Shown here one piece after another: positions 43,238-51,937 of a stretch of 64,000 bases of DNA (positions are counted from its first letter, which is position 1; each line of letters opens with the position of its first letter). The translations under genes and the position numbers were made by a program. Under the pieces are notes generated by a model. The model saw only the letters and a program-made list of their open reading frames with translations. It searched no databases and was not told the origin of the DNA. Source of the stretch: SFWF01 sp045539925 (GTDB lineage Bacteria > Bacillota > Clostridia > Oscillospirales > Acutalibacteraceae); the NCBI GenBank assembly GCA_045539925.1, contig JAZQGH010000121.1, positions 11,105-75,104 on the forward strand, read 5' to 3'.

Positions 43238-44374
43238 TTAGAGCTGTCCTGCTCTATAGCGCTCTATTCCGGCGAGATCCTCCGCTCTTACCGAGCTTCT
43301 TGTGTGGCTCAGCACGCTTGCAACGTCATCATTAGTGATAAGCTCGGCGCCGCCTTCACCTATGATTCGCTCAATGGCCCGATCCTTCATTCTCTCGCAG
43401 GCATTGACTATATCCGCTCCGCTGAAGCCATCCGTCTTTTCGACGATCATTTCTATATCCAGATCGGCAGCACTGGGAACCTTGGATATCACCGAGTCGA
43501 TTATCGCCCGCCTTGCCGCAGCGTCGGGCAGAGGAATATGAACTGAAATGCTGAACCTTCCGGGACGGAGGAAGGCGGAATCGATATCCCAGGGACGGTT
43601 GGTGGCGGCAATTACTATCAGGGTGTTCTCACTCTCCTCGGCGTTCTGAATTCCTACCAGAAGCTCGGGGATTATTCGCTTCATTGATGAGGAGTCGGTG
43701 TCGCGCTTAGTGCCGAGAGCATCAAACTCATCGAAGAAAATTACCGACGTCTTATGCTTTGCTGCCTCATCAAAGAGCGCCTTCACGTTCTGCTCTGCCT
43801 CGCCAAACCATTTAGATAGGATGTCAGAGCATTTCACCTGAAAAAAGCTGGCGCCAAGCTCGTTTGCAATGGCGTTTGCGATCATGGTTTTGCCCGTTCC
43901 GGGAACTCCGTAGAGGAGAATTCCGGCATTTTTCTTTTTCTTGAATTTTTCATAGATCTCGGGATGCTGTCTGGGATAAATCGCAAGCCGCCTTATCTCC
44001 TCCTTCACCTCATCGAGGCCGATAACGTCATCGAAGGTTATTCGCTTTGCATCTGTGGTAGCAAATCCCGACTCCTCGCTCTCCCCTGCCTCCGACTGAG
44101 AGCTTTGCTCCTCGCTTTCCTCGTTAAGCTCGGGCGCATTTATCTCGCCGACCTTCATCTCGACAGCCTCAGCGAGGGCGATCATCTCATCGGCTCTCGA
44201 AATCATTTTAGCCCTTGCCTCGCCCCTCAGCTCCTTGGCAATGAGAATGGCGTTTTCCGCCGTGGAATAGAAATATTTGATCGCTCTCTCGGGCTTGCCG
44301 CCGTTCAGCGAACGAATTCCGCTGTCATAGTAGGTGTTAAAAAGCTCGTATAGAAATTTCAGACTGTCACTCAT
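43238..44374 (-). CDS. Vps4-like AAA+ ATPase with N-terminal MIT domain
   Basis: A 378-residue ATPase. Residues 1-80 are three helices with KPERAIKYFYSTAENAILIAKELRGEARAKMISRADEMIALAEAVE, matching the MIT domain of Vps4. An acidic linker follows. The AAA+ core has LLYGVPGTGKT (Walker A, about 155), CSDILSKWFGEAEQNVKALFDEA (pore-loop region as in Vps4/katanin), VIFFDEFDAL (Walker B), AATNRPWDIDSAFLRPGRF (sensor 1 and arginine fingers) and SGADIVNACERMKDRAI (small domain). This is the meiotic clade, which disassembles ESCRT-III filaments in eukaryotes and archaea. Its start overlaps the ESCRT-III-like gene by four bases. A bacterial copy with an MIT domain is unusual. Confidence 0.9.
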   Translation of the reverse strand: MSDSLKFLYELFNTYYDSGIRSLNGGKPERAIKYFYSTAENAILIAKELRGEARAKMISRADEMIALAEAVEMKVGEINAPELNEESEEQSSQSEAGESEESGFATTDAKRITFDDVIGLDEVKEEIRRLAIYPRQHPEIYEKFKKKKNAGILLYGVPGTGKTMIANAIANELGASFFQVKCSDILSKWFGEAEQNVKALFDEAAKHKTSVIFFDEFDALGTKRDTDSSSMKRIIPELLVGIQNAEESENTLIVIAATNRPWDIDSAFLRPGRFSISVHIPLPDAAARRAIIDSVISKVPSAADLDIEMIVEKTDGFSGADIVNACERMKDRAIERIIGEGGAELITNDDVASVLSHTRSSVRAEDLAGIERYRAGQL

Positions 44375-44958
44375 ACTCCCGCCTCCTTTATCCTGCTCCT
44401 TATGAGCTGTATTTTTGCATCCAGCGCCGCGCCGTCTGTGTCCTTGTCGCTATCACCGATCATCTGCTCAAGCTCGCTATCGAGAGCCACGTCCTCACCC
44501 GCATAGCCCAGCCGATTAAGCGAAAGATCCTCGTAAAGAGTGTTGTAAAAATCAATGGTTCGCTCCACGCCGCCCATTGCCTCCTTGTAGTTTTTTAACA
44601 GGGTGTGGGGGTTGCCTGCGATCGAATGCTGCTTTTTCAGGGCATCCATACAGGAGCTGTAGCTCTCTACCATTCTATCCATATTATCAAGCTGTAGGGC
44701 GATCTCAAGCTGAGTAAGCATTTCGGAAACGAGCCTTGTGTTTACAAGACATACAGAAAGCCTCTTCTTAAGCGACCTGTATGCATCCTCATCGCCTCTG
44801 TCCTTCGCCTTTCTTGCCAGCGAGATGATCTTGTTTTTCTCCCTTTCAAGCTGCTCGATGGAATACTCCATCATTCCGATGGTTCGGAAAACCTGATATC
44901 GGATATTTCTCTTGTCATCCTTCGCGGGTCTCCCATCGTCTCTTGTGCTTTTAAGCAT
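44371..44958 (-). CDS. ESCRT-III (Vps2/CHMP2)-like protein
   Basis: A 195-residue, highly charged, mostly helical protein with the ESCRT-III layout. A basic N-terminus is followed by a long hairpin: YSIEQLEREKNKIISLARKAKDRGDEDAYRSLKKRLSVCLVNTR resembles the alpha1-alpha2 region of Vps2/CHMP2, where a similar AK..GN.EA...LAK.L...R...TR pattern occurs. Shorter helices and an acidic stretch (DSELEQMIGDSDKDTDG) come next. The C-terminus IQLIRSRIKEAGV aligns with the MIM1 motif ending of CHMP2 proteins (IERQLKALGV type), which binds MIT domains. It is first gene of the operon, with AAGGAGG, and is coupled to the MIT-AAA+ gene. PspA/Vipp1 are the usual bacterial relatives but are longer and lack a MIM. 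Confidence 0.8.
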   Translation of the reverse strand: MLKSTRDDGRPAKDDKRNIRYQVFRTIGMMEYSIEQLEREKNKIISLARKAKDRGDEDAYRSLKKRLSVCLVNTRLVSEMLTQLEIALQLDNMDRMVESYSSCMDALKKQHSIAGNPHTLLKNYKEAMGGVERTIDFYNTLYEDLSLNRLGYAGEDVALDSELEQMIGDSDKDTDGAALDAKIQLIRSRIKEAGV

Positions 44959-45016
44959 GCTTTTTTCCTCCTTGATCTGCTGATTTCCGGTCGTTGTTTT
45001 CGTTTTTTACATCCTT

Positions 45017-45045
45017 ATTATAACACGCAAAAGCGGAACATTGTT
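45017..45045 (-). promoter_or_regulatory. promoter of the ESCRT-like operon
   Basis: Minus-strand TATAAT (45017-45022) has no good -35 at 17 bases (AACAAT). A GTTCCG sequence lies in the spacer (45034-45039). Weak -35 plus a repeated box suggests regulator-dependent transcription. Confidence 0.55.
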
Positions 45046-45068
45046 ATGTCTGCTTTCAAAAATACTTT

Positions 45069-45188
45069 GTTCCGTTTTAAGGGTTTTTCTTGTGTTTTTC
45101 TTTGTTTTGTGTTCCTCTAAAAAGAACAAATCAGCCATTTTGCCGAAAATTTATGAAAATTCAGCACTTTTTAAATTATTTTGTTCCG
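45069..45188. promoter_or_regulatory. repeated GTTCCG boxes in the divergent intergenic region
   Basis: TTTGTTCCGTTT occurs at 45066-45077 and 45180-45191, a GTTCCT variant at 45111-45116, and an inverted copy CGGAAC at 45034-45039. The copies flank or lie within both divergent promoters. They are candidate operators for the WYL regulator transcribed to the right. Confidence 0.45.
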
Positions 45189-45194
45189 TTTATC

Positions 45195-45223
45195 TTTACT
45201 TTTACGGAAAAAGATGCTATAAT
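45195..45223 (+). promoter_or_regulatory. promoter of the divergent WYL regulator
   Basis: TTTACT and TATAAT are spaced exactly 17 bases apart, 28 bases before the ATG. A GTTCCG box sits immediately upstream of the -35. Confidence 0.78.
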
Positions 45224-45250
45224 AAGTTCATATTTTAAAGGAGGGCTGAT

Positions 45251-46345
45251 ATGGGATTCTTTATTAATGAAATAACCTATGAGCTGAAGCAGCATCTCAA
45301 CCTTTCGGAGGGCGCGTGGGATGTGATCTATAACGATATGAACAGCTTCTTCGGTGAGGCGGGAAAGCAATCCTTCTCGGGCTTTCTCAACCGTGTGTTC
45401 TATAATTTCTATCAGCAGGCCGAGGGTAGCGTTAGGCTGCAGGGCGAGAGGCTGAAGGAGGAGCTTAAGGCTCTTGTTAATAGAAACGGTGAGATTTTCC
45501 GAGACGAAGAGGGCGCAGGGCAGACGGTCAGGCTGCTGGTAGATGAATATGAAAAAAGAGCCCTGAAGAAGGCTACCTCCTATCCCAAGGGAATAGGCAA
45601 AAAGTTCAGGGTGAACAGGCAGAATCTTGACGTGCTGAGAGACCTGGACTGTGCGGATATGTACGACGACTCTATCGGCGCATATATGAAGGCGGTGTTT
45701 GAGGAATATACCACCCTTCCTCAGGCGAAGAGAGAGGCAATATTCTTCAAGGACACCATAGATGCCTGCAATTTCGCTATCTCAAAGCGCAACAAGCTGA
45801 AGATCAGCCTGAGTCAGAGGTTCTCCGCAAGGAGGCAGGAAAGCTATACCAGGCGGTTTTACGTTTCGCCATACGCGGTGGTGGTGGATAAAAACGGCTT
45901 TTTCAACTACCTTATAGGCATATCCGAGGAGATCCGCCGAGACGGTACGCTTGACGAGAAAAGGATCACCAGCTTCCGTATTTCGAGAATCGAAAAGATC
46001 TCGATCATGAGCAGTATGAGTGGATTTTTATCAAGTCAGAAAATCGACGAAATAGAATGCGAGCTTAAGACAAAATCGCCCCAATATATGGCGGGTGAGA
46101 TATCTGAGATCGAGGTGCTGTTTACAGCTAAGGGTCTGGAGCTTTTCGAGCGCCAGTTATATTTACGGCCTACCGTATACACGAAAATCGGTACAAACCG
46201 CTATTTATTCCATTGCACCGAGATGCAGGCAATACACTATTTTTTCAAGTTCGGTCGTGACGCGCAGATAGTAAGCCCGACTCATCTGAGGGAGAGATTT
46301 ATCAGCTATTACAGAGAGGCTCTGGCGGCCTACGAAAAGGAATAA
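45251..46345 (+). CDS. WYL-domain regulator divergent from the ESCRT-like operon
   Basis: A 364-residue protein. The N-terminal 130 residues are helical (ITYELKQHLNLSEGAWDVIYNDMNSFFGE) and probably bind DNA. Residues about 170-255 form a WYL fold, with RRFYVSPYAVVVDKNGFFNYLIGISEE and ITSFRISRIEKISI. The C-terminus has the WCX pattern FGRDAQIVSPTHLRERFISYYREALAAYEKE. AAAGGAGGG precedes the ATG. It is transcribed away from the ESCRT-III-like gene with a shared 292-base intergenic region containing repeated boxes, so it is the best candidate for controlling the island. The other two WYL genes in the island make three in all. Confidence 0.85.
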   Translation: MGFFINEITYELKQHLNLSEGAWDVIYNDMNSFFGEAGKQSFSGFLNRVFYNFYQQAEGSVRLQGERLKEELKALVNRNGEIFRDEEGAGQTVRLLVDEYEKRALKKATSYPKGIGKKFRVNRQNLDVLRDLDCADMYDDSIGAYMKAVFEEYTTLPQAKREAIFFKDTIDACNFAISKRNKLKISLSQRFSARRQESYTRRFYVSPYAVVVDKNGFFNYLIGISEEIRRDGTLDEKRITSFRISRIEKISIMSSMSGFLSSQKIDEIECELKTKSPQYMAGEISEIEVLFTAKGLELFERQLYLRPTVYTKIGTNRYLFHCTEMQAIHYFFKFGRDAQIVSPTHLRERFISYYREALAAYEKE

Positions 46346-46350
46346 ATAAG

Positions 46351-46384
46351 AAAAAGACAGAGGTTTTTTCTCTGTCTTTTTTTA
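46351..46384 (+). terminator. terminator of the divergent WYL gene
   Basis: Stem AAAAAGACAGAG / CTCTGTCTTTTT with a loop of T residues is followed by more T. It lies directly downstream of the stop codon and also fits as a minus-strand terminator for the next gene. Confidence 0.85.
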
Positions 46385-46416
46385 TTAACGATTAAAAATC
46401 TGATGGTAGCATACGG

Positions 46417-46989
46417 TCAGCCAAAGAGGTAAGTATTAACCAGCTCCGAGAAGGCTATGGGTGAGCCGACCAGATTGTGATCTGCGCCGCGAATTATCTC
46501 TACGTGGGCGTGCTTTTCTACAAAGGGAACGTATGGGTATGAGGGGTCCAGACTGCCGTAAATCAAAGTAAGCGCCTCCCTGCCCAGCTTTTTTACACCC
46601 GGGAGGGTCTTGCCGTGGTAGTTTATCATAAGGGGAGCATTTATGCTGAGCATCCGCCTGATCCTCGGCTCGTTACAGCCGTGCCATATGCCGATAAGAC
46701 CGCCCTTGGATACACCGACGTAGTACATCTCGAAATCATCGCTTCCAAGACATTCTTCCACCGCCCGCATATCGGCAAGGAAGGAGTCCGCCGTGTCGAT
46801 AGTGGTGGCAGAAACAAACACCGAAAACCCAAGCGTCTCTCTGACCCAGATGGCAAATCCGAGATATTTATTATCATTTCCGTATATCGATCCACCCTGC
46901 CCTGTTTTAATAAAAAGAACCTTGTTTGAACCGATAAAACAGCCAATATGTAAACTGTCTGTTTGCATTATCCTTTCAAAATCCGTCAT
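46417..46989 (-). CDS. alpha/beta hydrolase-like protein
   Basis: A 190-residue protein with a nucleophile elbow YVGVSKGGLIG (Ser at about 94) and a late histidine in RGADHNLVGSP that could complete a catalytic triad. GSLDPSYPYV probably supplies the acid. The start MTDFERIMQTDSLHIGCFIG follows a GGAG site. It is short for the fold and lacks a signal peptide. No substrate can be named. It is separate from the island genes by direction and terminator, and has no close functional partner nearby. Confidence 0.75.
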   Translation of the reverse strand: MTDFERIMQTDSLHIGCFIGSNKVLFIKTGQGGSIYGNDNKYLGFAIWVRETLGFSVFVSATTIDTADSFLADMRAVEECLGSDDFEMYYVGVSKGGLIGIWHGCNEPRIRRMLSINAPLMINYHGKTLPGVKKLGREALTLIYGSLDPSYPYVPFVEKHAHVEIIRGADHNLVGSPIAFSELVNTYLFG

Positions 46990-47136
46990 AACACCGCTCC
47001 ATCATACCTAAAACGCAAAAAAAGATTTGAGCGAAAATCGCTACAAAAAACACAGCGCCAAGCTCGGCACGTCACGTTTACATACCATTATAACTCAAAA
47101 CCAAAAATTAGTCAACCACCCCACCCCATCTTTTCA

Positions 47137-47168
47137 AAAGAAAAAGCACGCGCCCGAAGGCGCGTGCT
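47137..47168 (-). terminator. terminator of the giant surface protein gene
   Basis: Minus-strand stem AGCACGCGCC / GGCGCGTGCT with a TTCG tetraloop is followed by TTTTTCTTTT. It lies 16 bases after the stop codon. Confidence 0.9.
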
Positions 47169-47183
47169 GAAATGTTGGGGGGA

Positions 47184-50100
47184 TCATTCTGCGTATTCTA
47201 CAGAAATAGACTTGATATACAAAGCCTTGCTACTTGTTTGAGTATACTCAAACTTTATTACACCGGAAAGATTACCTACATCAATTGAATATTCTGTTGC
47301 TGTTTTTGTAAGCGTTATTGTATTAACAAGTTTATCTCCAACATAAACTTTCAATGTGCCTTTAATATCAGATGCTCCAGAAGTGTTAATAACTATCTTG
47401 GATACATTACTAAAGGAATCAGAGCTGAAAGTCAATTCCGTGTAAGGCTTATTACCGGAACCAAATTGCTGACCCTTAGTACCATCATATCCCCAGTATC
47501 CACCATCTCCTGCAAGTGTCCACTTAATGCCATTGAGCGTTTTCTCGCCATTAGCAGAATACTGACTTGCAGTGAATGTATAAGAATATGTTTTTTCTGT
47601 TAATTCAGGTTTGGTAGGCTCTTCTTCTCCGCAACCTTCACGATTACAAACTCCATCAACATAGTTGTGGCCAAGTGCATCAATTATTTCAGTGCTTACG
47701 GTTTCACTACAATCATTACAAGTAACTGTTACAGAGCCTGCTTCTGTACAGGTTGCATTTACGGTTGTTGTGGTTGTGTTGGTGTGCTCGCAAGTAGGTT
47801 CGCTACCAGATGTACCTGCATTATATTTATAGAAAGCTATAGTCTGATTTGCGGTATTACCTGTTGTATTTGTATAACAACGAACATCGGGGGCGGTAGT
47901 ATATACACCAAGATAACGGCTTGTGCCAGTATGCTTAAGATAACCAGAGCTTGCATCAATTGTAAATACTTTATTTGCGTTAGTACCTACACGAACACCG
48001 TTATTAGTAGATGTACAGTAAAGCCAAGTAGCGGTTGTGCCATTGGGGTAGATGGTCAATTCTCCGTTAGTGTAAGAGATGTTCCACTTAATATTTTCAG
48101 CAATATCACCGCTTAATTTGTCGCCTTCAACCGTTACTACTACAGCAGCGGGAGCAGCACTGGTTCCCTTGTCATTGGAAAGTGCCCACGAAGTATTATC
48201 TTTTGTCCAAACAATAACAACAACGTCAGTCGCTTTAATGTCAGCAAGATCTGTCTTTATCCATCCGGATCCTGTGGGTGTTTCGGGCTCGGTGGGTTCT
48301 GCTGCACCGCATCCTGTACATATTCCGTCAACATAATTGTGATCTATCGCAGGAATTTCTGTTATGCTTACAGTTGCACCACAATCATCACAAGTAACGA
48401 TTGTAGAACCTGCTTCTGTACAGGTTGCATCCACAGTTGTTTCGGTTGTGTTCTGGTGACCTGTTGCCTTTTCGCCAATTTCCTTTTCGATGATTTTTCC
48501 ACACTCACCGCACTTTTTAGCTGTATAACCAGCCTCGGTACATGTAGGAGCTACAGTATCGGTTATAATGCTTTCGTGAGCACATACAAGAGTTGCTGAA
48601 TAGATAATATCTATAGATTCAATTCCGACCTTGTTTTCAACATCAAATGTTACAGATTCTGCATTAACATCTACCGTCTCACCGGAAACAATATGTGAAC
48701 CATTCAACAACAATTTGGCTACAACATCTTTGTCTATATTTGTCTTGTAAGTGATGGTAACAGAAATAATCTGAACATCCTCAGCGCTAATTATCAACTG
48801 AGCATTCTCGGAACCGTACAATCTCCAGTTTTCACCGTTTATATAATACTTTCCTGTATTACCACCGCCTTCAGCAGTAATATTAATTTTATCTACAACA
48901 ACACTTTTATATTTAGTAGAATCGCTCCATTGCTTGCCATCAGCATATGTAGCAATAACAACTGTTGCCTTTACGCATCTGCAAATGCAAGTATTATCTA
49001 CACTGAAATCATGCTCATGTGTTCCTTCAAGAGTATAGAAGCCGTTGTTTGCTACATCAACAAGACGGAAGGTAACTTCTTTGTTTTCGGCACCGGTAAT
49101 TTTAAAGCTATCAACGTAGGTGGGAATCTCAAGCTTATAAATTTCTCCGCCTTCCTGAACAGGAGAAAGAGCAATAGATTCGAGAAGGTTTGTCCAAGTA
49201 TCTTCGCCGTGCTTGTACCAATAATCAAGCTTAAGATTTGTCCAAGATGCGTTATTATGGATATAAACGGTCTTTACATTCTTCTTGAATACAGTTACAC
49301 CCTCGTGGGTTGCGGTACCGTACATACCTTGGTCTGCGCCGTAAAGCTGGTCGAAAGTGATTACAACGTGGTCGTCAGCAAGTTCTTCTGCTGTCTTACC
49401 ATCAATTTCGGTAACTTTAACGCCATTAATCTGAGGAATACCATATCTGATGTTGGAGAAAGCGTCGCAATACTCGCCCTTTTCAGCTCTTACCCAAGGA
49501 TAATTGCTGTACCAAAGGGGATTGCCCTCTGCATCTGTCTGTTGGTCAAATCTATAATAGTTTTGATTTACCCAATCGCCGTAGTAAACCTTAACGTTTT
49601 CGCAAGTAAGGAAGCTTGCAGTTGCGTTGCCGGAGTGTCTACCATCGGAGTAAGGCTCCTCGGTGTGGCCGATAAGCATACCGCAGCCGCGGAATGCGTA
49701 CCACTGATATGCGGAGACAACGTCGTTATATACGTCCATCTCTGCGGCGGAAACAACGTTTTCCATTTTAACGGTTGCGTCGCCCCACTTACCACCGATT
49801 ACACCGCCCATACCGCAGCCGAAGGATCCCCAAAGGCCGGAAACCTTAACGGTAGAGTCAATGGTGATGTTCTTGAAGGTGTGGCTGTAACCCTTGGTGG
49901 TATCGATGCCATAAGGACCGTAGCTAACCTCACCTACAAGGCCGCCTGTGTAGCGGTTGTAGTTTGCGATATTGGAGTCGGTAACAACGATGTTCTCAAA
50001 GTGACATTCGCCCTGAGCATAGCCAACAAGAACGCCCATGTCAACACACTCGAAAACGATCTCTGCGCCGCTTATTGCAAGGTTCTTAATAGTAGCGTCC

Positions 50101-51578
50101 TTGATGGAAGCGAAGAGACCTGCGCCTGCGGTGCTGTAGGTGTATGTGCTGTAATTTGTCTTATCGGGATCGAGCTCCCAGCAATTCTCATAGAGGTTGT
50201 AGATGGTGTGATTTCCACCGTCGAAGGTACCCATGAAAACTCTGGTATTGGTTTCTGCATTATAGTAACCAAAACCGATGGGATCGAAGGGAATTCTTGT
50301 AAGGTCGATGTCAACACCAAGCTTTACGGTCTTGCCTGCGAAGGTGTTGCCACCGTCAACAAGATCTCTGAAGCCTGCGAACTGCTTTGCAGTTGTAAGA
50401 GTGAACTCTGTGTCATTCTCATTATACCAAGTGGTATCGGACGTGCCATCCCACTTATCAGCATATGTCAGAATGCTGGAGAACACAGAGAAGTTATCTA
50501 CATAGATAACGAGATCGCCTGTTGCGGGATCGTAGGTGTACTGGTTGTTGGTAGCGAAATCAGAGACGCTGTTCACTCTGGTCATCAGAGCATCCTCGTG
50601 ATAGAGCTTAAGAGAGGTGTCGCTGATGTTCTTATCGAGGATCGGGCCGAGGTAAACGGTGATCGCAACGTTGTTGTCGTCAGCAATGCCCTCGATGTGA
50701 ATATCATAGCTCTTCGCGCTGTCGCCATCGCCGAGAGTGATGTTGGCGTTATCTACCGACTTGCCGGAGAACTTAAGGCTGTCAACACCGTCAGCAAGCT
50801 TTACGCCTGCGGGAAGGAGAGCATAAACTGTGTCGCTGTATCTGATGATAAAGTCGTTTGCAAGCTCGCCGTATACGGTCGCAACGTTATCAAGGCTTGC
50901 GGTTGTCTCAAAGCCTGCTTCATCAGGCCACTTTGCATCTGCATCATAGTCATTGCCGAAGGAGTCGTTCTCAAAGCTTGCCTGAGTTGCAAGAATCTTG
51001 ATATCAAAGTTTGCACCAAGGTTGAGACCCTGGTACTCGTTGCCCGCGTCCTCTCTCATATGGAGGGCGATAACGATGGGCTGACGGTGGCCGGGCTCAA
51101 TAAAGTCGCCGCTCATAAGCAGACCGTCATTTTCAAGAAGCTCACGCACGGTACCCATTTTTCTCCAGGTGCCGTCCTCAAAGTCGGGACGAGAGGTGGA
51201 GTCGAAGAGGTGATCGTATGTAGAGTAAACCTCGATCACGTCTGCGAGAATAGAGGGTGTGCCATTGAGAGTAAGCTGTGCCTGCCACCTTGCGGCAAGG
51301 GTGCCGTGGTTCTCAACTGCGAGAGCTGCCCACGTGGTATAGCCGGGCTCCCACTTGTCATAATCAAAGATAGCTTCACCGCTGTTTTCTGTCCAGGTCC
51401 AACCGCCGTTGCCGTCGGGAGTTCCCTTCATAAGAGCGATGTCCAGGTTACCTGCCTGAATCACGTTATCCGAGCTTACCGCAATGTCAGTAAACCACGC
51501 AAAGGTCGTGCTGACAAGCATCACGAAGCACAGAAGCAGTGAAATGCAGCTGGTGAATAATGATCGCTTTGTGTTCAT
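47184..51578 (-). CDS. giant SipW-type secreted surface protein
   Basis: A 1464-residue exported protein. The N-terminus MNTKRSLFTSCISLLLCFVMLVSTTFAWFTD and following SDNVIQAGNLDIAL are the signal and TasA-like domain of SipW-dependent proteins. A beta-helix region (about 380-700) contains many short strand repeats. The C-terminal part carries two related cassettes of the form ATCTEAGS..VTC.DC followed by HNYVDG.C, and further beta domains. The start is set by AAGGAG before ATG 51576-51578; an earlier in-frame ATG is rejected. The C-terminal half is visibly more AT-rich than the N-terminal half, suggesting a mosaic origin. No LPXTG is present. A role in adhesion or matrix is inferred. Confidence 0.88.
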   Translation of the reverse strand: MNTKRSLFTSCISLLLCFVMLVSTTFAWFTDIAVSSDNVIQAGNLDIALMKGTPDGNGGWTWTENSGEAIFDYDKWEPGYTTWAALAVENHGTLAARWQAQLTLNGTPSILADVIEVYSTYDHLFDSTSRPDFEDGTWRKMGTVRELLENDGLLMSGDFIEPGHRQPIVIALHMREDAGNEYQGLNLGANFDIKILATQASFENDSFGNDYDADAKWPDEAGFETTASLDNVATVYGELANDFIIRYSDTVYALLPAGVKLADGVDSLKFSGKSVDNANITLGDGDSAKSYDIHIEGIADDNNVAITVYLGPILDKNISDTSLKLYHEDALMTRVNSVSDFATNNQYTYDPATGDLVIYVDNFSVFSSILTYADKWDGTSDTTWYNENDTEFTLTTAKQFAGFRDLVDGGNTFAGKTVKLGVDIDLTRIPFDPIGFGYYNAETNTRVFMGTFDGGNHTIYNLYENCWELDPDKTNYSTYTYSTAGAGLFASIKDATIKNLAISGAEIVFECVDMGVLVGYAQGECHFENIVVTDSNIANYNRYTGGLVGEVSYGPYGIDTTKGYSHTFKNITIDSTVKVSGLWGSFGCGMGGVIGGKWGDATVKMENVVSAAEMDVYNDVVSAYQWYAFRGCGMLIGHTEEPYSDGRHSGNATASFLTCENVKVYYGDWVNQNYYRFDQQTDAEGNPLWYSNYPWVRAEKGEYCDAFSNIRYGIPQINGVKVTEIDGKTAEELADDHVVITFDQLYGADQGMYGTATHEGVTVFKKNVKTVYIHNNASWTNLKLDYWYKHGEDTWTNLLESIALSPVQEGGEIYKLEIPTYVDSFKITGAENKEVTFRLVDVANNGFYTLEGTHEHDFSVDNTCICRCVKATVVIATYADGKQWSDSTKYKSVVVDKINITAEGGGNTGKYYINGENWRLYGSENAQLIISAEDVQIISVTITYKTNIDKDVVAKLLLNGSHIVSGETVDVNAESVTFDVENKVGIESIDIIYSATLVCAHESIITDTVAPTCTEAGYTAKKCGECGKIIEKEIGEKATGHQNTTETTVDATCTEAGSTIVTCDDCGATVSITEIPAIDHNYVDGICTGCGAAEPTEPETPTGSGWIKTDLADIKATDVVVIVWTKDNTSWALSNDKGTSAAPAAVVVTVEGDKLSGDIAENIKWNISYTNGELTIYPNGTTATWLYCTSTNNGVRVGTNANKVFTIDASSGYLKHTGTSRYLGVYTTAPDVRCYTNTTGNTANQTIAFYKYNAGTSGSEPTCEHTNTTTTTVNATCTEAGSVTVTCNDCSETVSTEIIDALGHNYVDGVCNREGCGEEEPTKPELTEKTYSYTFTASQYSANGEKTLNGIKWTLAGDGGYWGYDGTKGQQFGSGNKPYTELTFSSDSFSNVSKIVINTSGASDIKGTLKVYVGDKLVNTITLTKTATEYSIDVGNLSGVIKFEYTQTSSKALYIKSISVEYAE
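47650..47784. repeat. diverged 135-base direct repeat, copy 1
   Basis: Encodes a Cys/Thr-rich cassette (ATCTEAGSVTVTC.DC). It matches the copy at 48323 with many substitutions but no length change. Confidence 0.75.
48323..48457. repeat. diverged 135-base direct repeat, copy 2
   Basis: Second Cys/Thr-rich cassette (ATCTEAGSTIVTCDDC) of the giant surface protein, same length and frame as copy 1. Such paired-cysteine cassettes are common in clostridial surface proteins. Confidence 0.75.
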
Positions 51579-51937
51579 TACTAGATCTCCTTGTATGAAT
51601 AAATTAATAAAAAGCTTCATCAAAATGCAAAAAATCCCGTCACAAATAAATGTAAAAGGGGATTTTCTTAAAAATAACTATAATACTAATTAAGTATAAC
51701 ACAAAATATTGTATAAATCAAGTATTATTTAACTAAATATGTAAATATATGTAAAATATATAAAAAGCCCCGACTTGAATGAGCCGGGGCCGGATGTTTT
51801 AGAATATATTTATTAAGCATAGCCGCGAAATCTGCAATTTCACCAGGCCAATTACCGTGACTCCACATCGACTACGGGACCTTCGTTGCTTCATCTGTTG
51901 CAAGCTCGTAAGCAAGGCCGGTTATCAAAAGCTTTTC
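51579..51937 (-). other. intergenic region: promoter, terminator and unexplained stretch
   Basis: Minus-strand TTGATT (51716-51721) and TATACT (51693-51698), 17 bases apart, form the promoter of the giant surface protein, about 115 bases before its ATG. At 51761-51790 a GCCCCG / CGGGGC hairpin followed by TTTTT terminates transcription from the CPBP protease gene. Between 51791 and 51937 I see no gene or clear element. Confidence 0.65.

Noticed and set aside
48930..51542. 870-codon frame antisense to the giant surface protein
   Set aside because: It is a composition shadow. The sense frame has a signal peptide, ribosome site, promoter and terminator.
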